From NCBI RefSeq assembly GCF_003933235.1, contig NZ_RWJI01000001.1, positions 1,122,001-1,186,000 on the forward strand: a stretch of DNA of 64,000 nt, read 5' to 3'. Shown in pieces: positions 29,042 through 38,172 of the stretch. The DNA comes from Sphingorhabdus wooponensis (GTDB lineage: Bacteria; Pseudomonadota; Alphaproteobacteria; Sphingomonadales; Sphingomonadaceae). A program made the translations under genes and the position numbers. Positions within the stretch are counted from its first letter, which is position 1; each line of letters starts with the position of its first letter. The notes under the pieces were generated by a model. It made no database searches. It was given only the letters and a program-made list of their open reading frames with translations, and was not told where the DNA came from.

Positions 29042-29556
29042 TGCAAATCAAGCAAGAACTTACCGAACGGCACGTGCTGACCCTGACCGTCGATAATGAA
29101 GCGGGCACGCTGGCCCGCATCGCTGGCATGTTCACGTCGCGGGGCTATAATATCGATAGCCTTACTGTGGCCGATATCAGCGAAGACCATACGACCAGCC
29201 GGATAACTATCGTCACCAAAGGCCCGCCGCCGGTGATCGACCAGATTATCGCGCAATGCGAGCGGCTGATTCCCGTCCACAAAGTCACGGACCTCACCGA
29301 GGCTGGGCCGCATGTGGAGCGGGAACTTGCCTTGGTCAAAGTCAACGGCACGGGCGACCAACGTGTTGAGGCGATGCGCCTTGCCGACATTTATCGCGCA
29401 CGCGTTATCGACGCCACCGTCAACAGCTTCATTTTTGAAATCACAGGTGGTCCTGACAAGATCGATACTTTTGTAACGCTTATGCGTGAGGTCGGTCTGG
29501 TCGAAGTTGGCCGGACTGGGATTGTCGGCCTGATGCGGGGTGCTGGGGTTAGTTAA
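29041..29556 (+). CDS. ilvN: Acetolactate synthase small (regulatory) subunit
   Basis: This subunit activates IlvB and makes it sensitive to valine. The 171 residues have an N-terminal ACT domain (RHVLTLTVDNEAGTLARIAGMFTSRGYNIDSL, about 10-41) and a C-terminal ALS_ss domain with VIDATVNSFIFEITGGPDKID. The name ilvH is used interchangeably. It is translationally coupled to ilvB by a one-base overlap; a 126-bp gap with a decayed palindrome separates it from ilvC. Confidence 0.94.
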   Translation: MQIKQELTERHVLTLTVDNEAGTLARIAGMFTSRGYNIDSLTVADISEDHTTSRITIVTKGPPPVIDQIIAQCERLIPVHKVTDLTEAGPHVERELALVKVNGTGDQRVEAMRLADIYRARVIDATVNSFIFEITGGPDKIDTFVTLMREVGLVEVGRTGIVGLMRGAGVS

Positions 29557-29565
29557 TTACGATAT

Positions 29566-30702
<1,137 letters not shown>

Positions 30703-30729
30703 TCGCTTTTTCCTAGCTTGACTCATTCA

Positions 30730-30762
30730 GGGGAGGCATCGACACTGATGCTTCCCCTTTTT
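30730..30762 (+). terminator. Rho-independent terminator of the ilvBNC operon
   Basis: GGGGAGGCATC (30730-30740) pairs along 11 bp (one G-T) with GATGCTTCCCC (30747-30757) around a 6-nt loop, followed by TTTTT. It lies 28 bp after the ilvC stop. Confidence 0.9.
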
Positions 30763-30780
30763 GCTATCTGGAGCAAAGTT

Positions 30781-31410
30781 ATGCGTAAGCTTTTATGTGC
30801 CCTCCCCCTCTTGTTCGCTGTGCCATTGGTCGCGCAAAGCGCACCGCAAATGCCCGGAACAATGGACGTAGCGCGTGTCACCGCAGGGACGTACAGCACC
30901 GACCCCGGCCATACGCTCATCGGCTGGAGCGTCAGCCATTTTGGCTTCAACGATTATTTCGGTATTTTCGGCGATGCGACGGGAACGCTGATACTTGATC
31001 CAGCTAATCCCAACGCTGCCAAGGTTGATATCACTATTCCTGTCAGCAAAGTCACAACGGCCAGTGCTGGCCTGACCAGCCATCTGCTGCGCGCTGGCAA
31101 GGACGGCGGCAAGGCCGACTTTTTTGGCCCTGCCCCGTCGGATGCCAAATTCGTTTCAACCAGCGTTGTTGCATCAGCCACCACAGCGAAAATCACCGGC
31201 AACCTGACACTGAACGGTGTGACAAAGCCTGTGGTGCTCGACACCAAATTTTCAGGAGCTGGCAATAATCCGTTCAACAAGAAAGCGACAGTTGGCTTTC
31301 ACGCCACCGCGGTCATCAAGCGGAGCGAATTTGGCATTAGCTATGCCGTTCCGATGATCTCGGATGATGTCACCTTGGACATCAGCGTTGCCTTTGAAAA
31401 GTCAAGCTAG
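30781..31410 (+). CDS. YceI-family periplasmic lipid-binding protein
   Basis: A 209-residue protein with a signal peptide (MRKLLCALPLLFAVPLVAQSA, cleavage near 20). The mature part has the YceI lipocalin-like pattern: GTYSTDPGHTLIGWSVSHFGFNDYFGIFGDATG, then VDITIPVSKVTT, ITGNLTLNGVTKPVVLDTKF and GFHATAVIKRSEFGISYAVPMISDDVTLDISVAFE. YceI proteins bind polyisoprenoid-type lipids; the biological role is unsettled. ATG 30781 is preceded by GGAG 7 bp away and gives the signal peptide; an upstream in-frame start at 30718 lies across the ilvC terminator. Confidence 0.9.
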   Translation: MRKLLCALPLLFAVPLVAQSAPQMPGTMDVARVTAGTYSTDPGHTLIGWSVSHFGFNDYFGIFGDATGTLILDPANPNAAKVDITIPVSKVTTASAGLTSHLLRAGKDGGKADFFGPAPSDAKFVSTSVVASATTAKITGNLTLNGVTKPVVLDTKFSGAGNNPFNKKATVGFHATAVIKRSEFGISYAVPMISDDVTLDISVAFEKSS

Positions 31411-31433
31411 AGCTTTAGGGCATCAAGAACATA

Positions 31434-31454
31434 CCCCCCGACTTGATCGGGGGG
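31434..31454. repeat. Interspersed palindrome, family B, between yceI-like and nitronate monooxygenase genes
   Basis: CCCCCCGA-CTTGA-TCGGGGGG is a perfect 8-bp stem flanked by ACAT/ATGT. A near-identical stem occurs at 53329-53347. With no T-run it is a repeat first, though it may also stop transcription between these convergent genes. Confidence 0.75.
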
Positions 31455-31486
31455 CATGTACCGAGCGCTTAATAATCGAAGCGCAA

Positions 31487-32458
31487 TTACCCCAAATAGC
31501 GCGCATCAAGGCTGGCTTTCGCTGCGCGATATTCCGCCTCAAGCTGGTCCACAAATTGTGCCACGGTTTGGACTTCTTTGATTGCGCCAATGCCTTGGCC
31601 TGAGCCCCAAATGTCTTTCCACGCTTTGGCTTCGCTATTGCCGCCAGAGCCGAAGTTCATAGTCGAAATATCGCCCTTGGGCAGATTGTTCGGGTCCATC
31701 CCTGCCCGCTCAATCGACTGGCGCAGATAGTTTCCGCTGACGCCCGTGAATAGGTCGGAATAGACAATGTCGGCGGCCTTCGCCTCAACGATATTCTCTT
31801 TGTAGCCGTCAACCGCGTTCGCTTCCTTCGTCGCGATGAACGCACTACCGATATAGCCGAAGTCTGCGCCCATCGCCTGTGCCGCGAGAACCGACGCACC
31901 ATGCGCGATTGAACCGGACAGAGCGACTGGCCCGTCAAACCATTCACGGATTTCACGCATCAACGCGAAAGGTGACGTGACGCCCGCATGGCCGCCAGCA
32001 CCCGCAGCAACGGGAATGAGGCCATCGGCGCCCTTTTCAATCGCCTTATGCGCGAAACGGTCGTTAATGACGTCATGGAAGGCAATCCCGCCCCAGCTAT
32101 GCACAGCTTGGTTGAGTTCTTCCTGCGCACCGAGCGAGGTAATGGTAATCGGCACCTGCCATTTGGCGCATACCGCAAGATCCTCCTGCAGTCGGTTATT
32201 CGACTTATGGACAATCTGGTTCACCGCATAAGGCGCGGCGGGGCGATCAGGATTATCGCGATTATGGGCAGCGAGCTCTTCGGTAATCTGATGCAACCAT
32301 TCGTCCAACTGGCTTGCTGGACGCGCATTGAGTGCCGGAAACGACCCAACTACACCGGCCTTACACTGCGCGATGACCAGTTCCGGTCCCGACACGATGA
32401 ACAGCGGTGAGCCGATCACTGGAAGCCGAAGATTATCGAAAATTGCCGGAAGTGCCAT
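31487..32458 (-). CDS. Nitronate monooxygenase / 2-nitropropane dioxygenase family flavoprotein
   Basis: A 323-residue FMN TIM-barrel of the NMO family, which oxidises alkyl nitronates; some relatives are FabK-type enoyl-ACP reductases. Visible motifs: LRLPVIGSPLFIVSGPELVIAQCKAGVVGSFPALNAR at the start, VPITITSLGAQEELNQ, the FMN-phosphate loop PVAAGAGGHAGVTSP (about 175-189) and ALSGSIAHGASVLAAQAMGADFGYIGSAF. No nitro-compound or fatty-acid gene is beside it, so the physiological substrate is unknown. It converges with the YceI gene and lies downstream of leuA. Confidence 0.85.
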   Translation of the reverse strand: MALPAIFDNLRLPVIGSPLFIVSGPELVIAQCKAGVVGSFPALNARPASQLDEWLHQITEELAAHNRDNPDRPAAPYAVNQIVHKSNNRLQEDLAVCAKWQVPITITSLGAQEELNQAVHSWGGIAFHDVINDRFAHKAIEKGADGLIPVAAGAGGHAGVTSPFALMREIREWFDGPVALSGSIAHGASVLAAQAMGADFGYIGSAFIATKEANAVDGYKENIVEAKAADIVYSDLFTGVSGNYLRQSIERAGMDPNNLPKGDISTMNFGSGGNSEAKAWKDIWGSGQGIGAIKEVQTVAQFVDQLEAEYRAAKASLDARYLG

Positions 32459-32612
32459 GCGTCGAATCCCTTGTTAATATATTGGTTAAATACGGGTTAG
32501 CCACAGCGCGTCGCAGCTGTCAAACCCACCTTTTTTAATGGGCTATTCCGTAGGGTAAGGCCACCAGACGGGCGCCACGGCCCAATCGACCCGGGCGCCT
32601 ATCAAGGATAGC

Positions 32613-34283
32613 CTAAGCCCCGTTGGCGGCGCTCAGGATTGCTCTGACCGACGCTGTGGCCACATCCTGACTGATGCCGACGCCAAATAATATTGGTCCG
32701 TCACCAACACGACATTCGACATAAGCCGCGGCGCGGGCATCGGTGCCATGGCCAATGGCGTGCTCGCTATAGTCGATAATGTCCAGCGGACCGCCCAATG
32801 CGTCCTGCAAAGCGTTGGCAAGGCTGGAAATCAGGCCATTGCCCCGTCCGCTAACGCTTTGTTCGACGCCATCTATGCGGATATTACCTGCAAAGATGCG
32901 CTCGTCCTTTTGCCGCTGGCTTTGGGTTTCATGGAAATCGATGAGCCGGAACCGGCCATCGCCCTTGAGATGGTACCGCTTTTCAAACGCTTCCCAAATG
33001 TCATTGCTGGTTAGTTCGCGCCCGGTACTGTCGGACAATTCCTGCACTGTAGTCGAGAAATTCGCCTGCATCCGTTTGGGCAGCTTCAAACCTTGGTCCT
33101 GCTCGATCACCCAAGCCACACCTCCCTTGCCGCTTTGCGAATTCACGCGGATTACGGCTTCATAATTGCGGCCTAAATCAGCAGGATCAATGGGCAGATA
33201 GGGCACACGCCAAATTTCGTCATTCTGCCGTTCCTGCGCTGCGAACCCTTTTTTAATCGCGTCCTGATGCGACCCTGAAAAGGCGGTGAATACCAATTCG
33301 CCTGCATAAGGATGGCGCGGGTGAACCGGCAACTGGTTGCAATATTCGACGGTCTGAATAACCTCGTCAATGTCGCTGAAATCGAGGCCGGGATTTAGGC
33401 CTTGCGTATACATATTCAACGCCAGCGTCACCAAATCGACATTGCCGGTGCGCTCGCCATTACCGAACAAGCAACCCTCTATACGGTCACCACCCGCCAG
33501 CAAGCCAAGTTCGGCCGCAGCGATGCCACTGCCCCGGTCATTGTGGGGATGCAGGCTGATGATCACATGGTCACGCGCGCTGATATTGCGGCACATCCAT
33601 TCGATTTGGTCGGCATAGACATTGGGCATGGCTGCCTCAATTGTCGCTGGCAGATTGAGGATCAGCGGCTTTTCTGCTGTGGGCTGCAACACATCCATCA
33701 CCGCCTCGCACACTTCAAGGCTGAATTCGAGTTCAGCCGTCGAGAAAGTTTCGGGGCTATATTCAAAATGCCAATCGGTTTGCGGATATTTGGCCGCTTG
33801 CTCTTTCAGGATATTCGCGCCTTCTATGGCAATCGCCTTCACACCCGCTTTGTCGAGGTTGAAGACTATGTCGCGCCACGCTGGGCTAACGGCATTGTAG
33901 ACATGCACAATTGCGCGCGGCGCGCCGGCCATGCTCTCGAACGTTTTTTCAATCAGGTCGCGCCGGGACTGTGTCAGGCTTTGGATTGTAACGTCATCCG
34001 GAATGCGGCCACTGTCAACAAGTCCGCGAATAAAATCGAAATCGGTGGCGCCCGAACTTGGGAAGCCAACTTCAATCTCTTTTACGCCGACCTTCAACAA
34101 CAGGTCAAAAAAGCGGTTCTTCTTCTCCGCCCCCATGGGATCAATAAGCGCTTGGTTTCCATCACGCAGGTCGGTGGAGAGCCAGCGGGGCGCGCGGTCG
34201 ATGGTCCGCGTCGGCCAAATGCGGTTGGGCAAATCTACTTGGGGAAAGGGTCGGTATTTACGCGATGGATCGGAAAGCATCAT
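32613..34283 (-). CDS. leuA: 2-isopropylmalate synthase
   Basis: LeuA condenses 2-oxoisovalerate with acetyl-CoA, the first committed step of leucine synthesis. The 556 residues fit the longer LeuA2 type. The HMGL-like barrel has [16 protein letters not shown] (about 36-51, catalytic Arg and metal Asp), [43 protein letters not shown] with two metal histidines and the signature GNGERTGN, and a C-terminal allosteric LeuA dimer domain for leucine feedback. Translation could start at 34283 or at the next codon (ATGATG). A leader peptide and inverted repeat upstream indicate leucine-dependent attenuation. Confidence 0.95.
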   Translation of the reverse strand: MMLSDPSRKYRPFPQVDLPNRIWPTRTIDRAPRWLSTDLRDGNQALIDPMGAEKKNRFFDLLLKVGVKEIEVGFPSSGATDFDFIRGLVDSGRIPDDVTIQSLTQSRRDLIEKTFESMAGAPRAIVHVYNAVSPAWRDIVFNLDKAGVKAIAIEGANILKEQAAKYPQTDWHFEYSPETFSTAELEFSLEVCEAVMDVLQPTAEKPLILNLPATIEAAMPNVYADQIEWMCRNISARDHVIISLHPHNDRGSGIAAAELGLLAGGDRIEGCLFGNGERTGNVDLVTLALNMYTQGLNPGLDFSDIDEVIQTVEYCNQLPVHPRHPYAGELVFTAFSGSHQDAIKKGFAAQERQNDEIWRVPYLPIDPADLGRNYEAVIRVNSQSGKGGVAWVIEQDQGLKLPKRMQANFSTTVQELSDSTGRELTSNDIWEAFEKRYHLKGDGRFRLIDFHETQSQRQKDERIFAGNIRIDGVEQSVSGRGNGLISSLANALQDALGGPLDIIDYSEHAIGHGTDARAAAYVECRVGDGPILFGVGISQDVATASVRAILSAANGA

Positions 34284-34339
34284 GATATGGCAACTTCGCT
34301 GAGACGCCCGGCTTTGGGGCTAAAATTGGCGGTGATGTG

Positions 34340-34391
34340 GCCCTTAGGCGGGTTGCCGAACATCGTCAGCAAAACAGGCACGCCTAAGGGC
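34340..34391 (-). promoter_or_regulatory. leuA attenuator inverted repeat
   Basis: GCCCTTAGGCG and its exact reverse complement CGCCTAAGGGC (34340-34350 and 34381-34391) flank a 30-nt loop in the leuA leader. The first arm in the transcript contains the stop codon of the leader peptide, so a ribosome stalled on the preceding Leu codons or one that reached the stop would affect pairing differently. A shorter GGCAAC/GTTGCC pairing could involve sequence just before the leuA start. No U-run follows, so the control may be translational or Rho-linked and not simple termination. Confidence 0.7.
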
Positions 34392-34437
34392 GTGTAAGTC
34401 GTAGTAGGAGAAGCGAAAGGGCGTTGCGCATTTTCAT
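34384..34437 (-). CDS. leuL: leuA leader peptide (leucine-rich, 17 residues)
   Basis: A short frame upstream of leuA encodes MKMRNALSLLLLRLTRP and stops with TAG. Seven of 17 residues are leucine, with codons CTT, CTT, CTC, CTA, CTA, CTT in a tight run, the hallmark of an amino-acid attenuator leader. The stop lies inside a perfect 11-bp inverted repeat and leuA begins 100 bp further on. A possible promoter (TGGACG-N17-CTATCG) would start transcription only a few bases before the ATG, so the leader may be translated from a nearly leaderless transcript; no Shine-Dalgarno is visible. Confidence 0.85.
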   Translation of the reverse strand: MKMRNALSLLLLRLTRP

Positions 34438-34441
34438 AACT

Positions 34442-34459
34442 ATATGGCGATAGCCATAT
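34442..34459. promoter_or_regulatory. Palindrome immediately upstream of the leuA leader peptide
   Basis: ATATGGC-GATA-GCCATAT is a perfect 7-bp inverted repeat overlapping the putative -10 of the leuA leader transcript, 4 bp before the leader-peptide ATG. It could be a repressor site. Confidence 0.5.
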
Positions 34460-34480
34460 CGAGCAACATTCGTCCAGTCT

Positions 34481-34521
34481 TAAAATGCGTTGGGGTTATT
34501 TTATTGCGAAAATCCAACGCA
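34481..34521 (-). terminator. Rho-independent terminator of kup
   Basis: Read on the - strand, TGCGTTGG (34521-34514) pairs with CCAACGCA (34493-34486) around a 20-nt loop, then TTTTA follows. It lies 2 bp after the kup stop and insulates leuA. Confidence 0.7.
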
Positions 34522-34523
34522 CG

Positions 34524-36461
34524 TTAAATTTCAACTTGGCTACCCAATTCAACTACGCGATTGGTTGGCAATTTGAAAAACTCCATCGCATTGGCCGCAT
34601 TGCGCAACATCCATGCAAATATCTTTTCCCGCCAGATCGCCATGCCGGGCATTTTAGATGCGATCAATGTCTGGCGCGACAGGAAAAAGCTGGTGTGCAT
34701 CATGTCAAATTTGGGACCACATAAATCGACCAAGTCGAGCGTTGCTGGCACATTGGTCTCTTCCAAAAAGCCAAAGCGCATTTTTACACGGTAAAAACCT
34801 TCCCCCAAATCCTTACAGATTATGCGGTCAGTGCTGACGACATAGGGCACATCCTCAATCTGCACCGTCAGGATGATGACGCGTTCATGCAAGATGCGGT
34901 TGTGCTTAATATTGTGCAGCAAAGCGGATGGCACGCCACTGGCCGCCGATGCCATGAAAATCGCGGTTCCTTGCACGCGGGTGGCGCTGTTGGCGGCAGA
35001 CTTTATGAAAATCTCCATAGGCATTGTGCTTTCGGCCATCCGTTCGCGCATCAAAGCGCGGCCACGCGACCATGTCGTCAACAAGGTGAAGATGATTAAT
35101 CCAATGACCAAAGGCACCCAACCGCCCGATGGCACCTTCAACAAATTGGCGCCTAAATACGCAAAATCAACGATGAAGAACAATGCAAGGATCGGCAGCG
35201 CTTTCCACTTTGGCCATTTCCACAGCGACAGCAGGACAACCGCAATCAGGCAAGTATCAATGAACATAGCGCCCGTCACCGCAATGCCATAAGCAGCAGC
35301 AAGGTTGGACGATGACTGGAAGAATAAAACCAGCAGCAAGACCATCACCGCAAGGCCCCAGTTAATCGCTGGGATATAAATCTGCCCAGCTGCCTTTTCG
35401 CTGGTATGCAATATACTCAGGCGCGGCATGAAGCCCAACTGTATAGCTTGCTGCGTCAAGGAAAACGCGCCGGAAATGACGGCTTGGCTGGCAATGATGG
35501 CGGCCATGATGGTCAGGAAAATAACGGGGGTGCTGATAAGCTCCGGCACCATCAAAAAGAACGGATCGCGAATGGCAATCTGAGCCTCTTGCGGGGTCAT
35601 GGACATTATCATGGCCCCCTGCCCCATATAATTGAGCATCAACGCGGGCAGCACGAAGAACAGCCAGCTAAACTTAATCGGCCGTCGTCCGAAATGCCCC
35701 ATATCGGCATACAGCGCTTCTGCACCTGTTACAGCCAGCACAACCGTGCCCATCGCCACAAAGGCCCGAAAACCGTCAATGTAGAAGAAATAAAACGCGT
35801 TCATGGGGTTCAAAACATCGAATATGATCAACGGCATCTTCGTCAGATGCATCAGCCCCAAGCCCGCCAATGTCGAAAAATATAGCAGCATGATCGGCCC
35901 AAACCAGGCCCCCACTTTAGCCGTCCCACGTGACTGGAATGCAAACAACGCGCCGATAATCACTACAGCAATCGGCAATATCCACGCGCTGAAGCCTTCG
36001 TGCACATATTTCAGACCTTCGGCTGCCGATAAGATCGACATAGCCGGCGTGATCATAGAATCCCCATAAAATAGGGCGGTTGCAAACACCCCAAGCATGA
36101 CAAAGGGCGCGGTCCATTTTGCGCCAGCCGTTTGCCGGTTAATGAGCGCCAAAAGGGCTAGGCTTCCGCCCTCGCCCTTATTGTCAGCCTTCATGATGGT
36201 GAAGACATATTTGAACGTCACCACAATCATCATCGACCAGAATACAAGGCTCAACACGCCTTTGATGTGCATCGGGTCGGGGGTAATCGGGTGATGACCG
36301 GCGAAGGTTTCACGGAACGCATAAATCGGGCTTGTGCCGATGTCGCCGAAGACAACGCCAATGGTGCCGACGCATAAAGCCAGCAGCGACCCTTTCGGGG
36401 CATGACTGTGATGGTGATCCTGGTCGCTATGACCGAAATCATCTGCTTGCGGTCCAACCAT
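34524..36461 (-). CDS. kup: Low-affinity potassium transport protein Kup
   Basis: Kup is a K+/H+ symporter of the inner membrane. The 645 residues carry a short His-rich cytoplasmic start ([14 protein letters not shown]), then about 12 membrane segments with the signature [26 protein letters not shown] (about 28-53), [32 protein letters not shown] and a C-terminal cytoplasmic domain ending in [23 protein letters not shown] chose ATG 36461 because GGGGAA precedes it; the frame stays open to 36563 but that part looks non-coding. The A+T-rich 36462-36608 region probably holds its promoter. Confidence 0.93.
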   Translation of the reverse strand: MVGPQADDFGHSDQDHHHSHAPKGSLLALCVGTIGVVFGDIGTSPIYAFRETFAGHHPITPDPMHIKGVLSLVFWSMMIVVTFKYVFTIMKADNKGEGGSLALLALINRQTAGAKWTAPFVMLGVFATALFYGDSMITPAMSILSAAEGLKYVHEGFSAWILPIAVVIIGALFAFQSRGTAKVGAWFGPIMLLYFSTLAGLGLMHLTKMPLIIFDVLNPMNAFYFFYIDGFRAFVAMGTVVLAVTGAEALYADMGHFGRRPIKFSWLFFVLPALMLNYMGQGAMIMSMTPQEAQIAIRDPFFLMVPELISTPVIFLTIMAAIIASQAVISGAFSLTQQAIQLGFMPRLSILHTSEKAAGQIYIPAINWGLAVMVLLLVLFFQSSSNLAAAYGIAVTGAMFIDTCLIAVVLLSLWKWPKWKALPILALFFIVDFAYLGANLLKVPSGGWVPLVIGLIIFTLLTTWSRGRALMRERMAESTMPMEIFIKSAANSATRVQGTAIFMASAASGVPSALLHNIKHNRILHERVIILTVQIEDVPYVVSTDRIICKDLGEGFYRVKMRFGFLEETNVPATLDLVDLCGPKFDMMHTSFFLSRQTLIASKMPGMAIWREKIFAWMLRNAANAMEFFKLPTNRVVELGSQVEI

Positions 36462-36585
36462 ATTGTTTCCCCGGCTTTTGCCCCAAATGCCACCTTCCTC
36501 GTGACTGGGGCGGGGGCAATAGCATGGAGCACGGCCCTTCACAACACAGCAATGTTGCTTCAAAAAACTATAAAAATATCAAATA

Positions 36586-36605
36586 ATCAATTGCTTAAAA
36601 TTGAT
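36586..36605 (-). terminator. Possible A+T-rich terminator of the ccm operon
   Basis: On the - strand ATCAATT pairs with AATTGAT around a 6-nt loop 3 bp after the ccmI-like stop, and two T-rich runs (TATTTTTATAG, TTTTTTG) follow. The stem has little GC, so the call is weak. Confidence 0.35.
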
Positions 36606-36608
36606 AAT

Positions 36609-37247
36609 TCATTTTGATTGTTGCGCTTGTGCTTGCAGGGCCTTTGCCGCCTGCAGCTGCGACTCAATCCGCGGTTTCCATTTGGCATTCGGCGTTGCCA
36701 ATGAAATGGTTTTTTCCCAGAGCACAATCGCCCCATCAAGGTCCCCAGCGAACAAACGTGCAAGCCCCGCAAAATAATAAGGCGCCGGATATTTAGGCCG
36801 AATGGCCCGCGCTTTATCAAACGCCAATTGTGCCGGCGGTGACATTTGCCCCTCACTGGCCAACATCAATTGCAGGCCAAGTGCGGACCATAAATCGGCA
36901 TTCTGCGGGTCAGCGCGCAACCCGGACTGAATATAAGAAGCCGACAAGGGATAATCCCCTTGCTTAGCAAAGGAATCCGCTGTCACGAGCCAGCGTTTCG
37001 CGCTGCCAAAGCTTTGATCCATGTCGGCCCGGATTTCCACCAACTGCGTCGCGCCTGCTGCACTCGCCTCTAGAGGCTGCGCTGGCGCGGGCGGTAACGA
37101 TGGCCGTCCCTGCAGCGCATATCCTGTCATGCCCAAAAGTACGGTTGCTGCCGCAACCTGCCACAATCCCTTTGACGATCGCACACACAAAACCAAGACC
37201 AATAAGGTAAGGATCGATAGCAACCCAAGTGCAATCCAACCGTTCAT
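36609..37247 (-). CDS. ccmI: CcmI-like TPR protein of cytochrome c maturation
   Basis: A 212-residue protein with two hydrophobic N-terminal segments (about 3-19 and 28-44) and a C-terminal tetratricopeptide region (about 80-200: WLVTADSFAKQGDYPLSASYIQSGL, ADLWSALGLQL, APYYFAGLARLFAGDLDGAIVLWEKTI). CcmI proteins hold apocytochrome c for haem attachment by CcmF-CcmH. It is shorter than enterobacterial-style CcmI but in the right place. The ATG at 37247 overlaps the ccmH stop by 4 bp; a longer frame to 37280 is rejected. Confidence 0.82.
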   Translation of the reverse strand: MNGWIALGLLSILTLLVLVLCVRSSKGLWQVAAATVLLGMTGYALQGRPSLPPAPAQPLEASAAGATQLVEIRADMDQSFGSAKRWLVTADSFAKQGDYPLSASYIQSGLRADPQNADLWSALGLQLMLASEGQMSPPAQLAFDKARAIRPKYPAPYYFAGLARLFAGDLDGAIVLWEKTISLATPNAKWKPRIESQLQAAKALQAQAQQSK

Positions 37248-37645
37248 GTACGCCTCCGAAACAGTCCGCGGGCAAGCCAAATTGCGGCAAAGAATATCAA
37301 AAAGGGCGCGATCCAGAGCAAGAGTCCGGATCCCTTGATATCCGGTTCAAAACTGACCCACTCGCCATAACGGTCGATCATCCAGCTTCGAATGTCTTGT
37401 GGTTTTTGGCCAGCCGCGATTTGTTGACGCACTTCAGCGCGCATTGTCTCCGCCATTGCGGCATCGCTATCTGCGATGGATTGCCCCTGACATTGAATAC
37501 AGCGCAGACTATGCATCAGACGCATGGCCTCTGCCTCTTGTGCAGGATCAGCAAGTTGCCGATTGGCCAGCGCAGGTGTTGGGCCACTGCCTTGCGCGAA
37601 AGCAGGCGCAGCGAGCATCAACAAAATGGGAACCCATGCTCTCAT
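37244..37645 (-). CDS. ccmH: Cytochrome c-type biogenesis protein CcmH (CcmL/CycL)
   Basis: CcmH is a periplasmic thiol oxidoreductase that reduces apocytochrome CXXCH cysteines before haem ligation. The 133 residues have a signal peptide ending AFAQGS, the family motif LRCIQCQGQSIADSDA with Cys49 and Cys52, RSWMIDRYGEWVSFEP, and one C-terminal membrane helix (about 106-127). It overlaps both neighbours by 4 bp in a translationally coupled chain. Confidence 0.94.
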   Translation of the reverse strand: MRAWVPILLMLAAPAFAQGSGPTPALANRQLADPAQEAEAMRLMHSLRCIQCQGQSIADSDAAMAETMRAEVRQQIAAGQKPQDIRSWMIDRYGEWVSFEPDIKGSGLLLWIAPFLIFFAAIWLARGLFRRRT

Positions 37646-38172
37646 TTCGCGGCATTCACTTTTTCAATCAGCATCGGCACATGCTCCGCACGGATATCAC
37701 CAATATGCTGAAACAATATCGTGCCATCGCCGCCGATGACATAGGTTTCAGGAACGCCGGATGAGCCAAGCTTCAACTGCACCGCCATTTCGGTGTCTGA
37801 ACCTATGCGCCGGAACGGATTACCAAATTCAGCAAGAAAGGCCGCCACATCCTCCGGCTTATCGCGCACAGCTATAGCGTCAATCTCGACACCCGCCGCC
37901 TTCAATGTCTCCAGATGCGGAGCCTCTGCTTTGCAAGGCAAGCACCAGCTTGCAAAAATGTTGAGCAAGCGCGGTTTACCGTCGGCCATATCGGCGCTGG
38001 ATAAAGCCGGAACGCCTGCCGTTGCAGCGGGCAAAGAAAATGCAGGTAGCTTTTTGCCAATCATCGCAGAATGGACTTGGTCGTCCTTAGGCACGGCAAG
38101 GCCATAAATCGCCAGTCCGCCTATGAAGGCGACAACCGCAAGAGGTATCCATAAAAACCAAGGCTTGTTCAT
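37642..38172 (-). CDS. ccmG: Thiol:disulfide interchange protein CcmG/DsbE
   Basis: A membrane-anchored periplasmic thioredoxin that supplies reductant to the apocytochrome. The 176 residues have one N-terminal membrane helix (about 4-24), then a thioredoxin fold with NIFASWCLPCKAE (Cys77, Cys80) and GVPETYVIGGDGTI containing the cis-proline. The start at 38172 overlaps the ccmF stop as ATGA; an upstream in-frame ATG at 38184 is less likely. Confidence 0.93.
   Translation of the reverse strand: MNKPWFLWIPLAVVAFIGGLAIYGLAVPKDDQVHSAMIGKKLPAFSLPAATAGVPALSSADMADGKPRLLNIFASWCLPCKAEAPHLETLKAAGVEIDAIAVRDKPEDVAAFLAEFGNPFRRIGSDTEMAVQLKLGSSGVPETYVIGGDGTILFQHIGDIRAEHVPMLIEKVNAAK

Noticed and set aside
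32465-32485. CtrA-like TTAA pair upstream of the nitronate monooxygenase gene
   Set aside because: The two TTAA boxes are separated by eight bases, not seven, and the flanks do not match the CtrA consensus.
33402-34397. 331-residue frame on the + strand
   Set aside because: It lies entirely opposite leuA and its leader; a typical antisense shadow with no ribosome site or recognisable domain.
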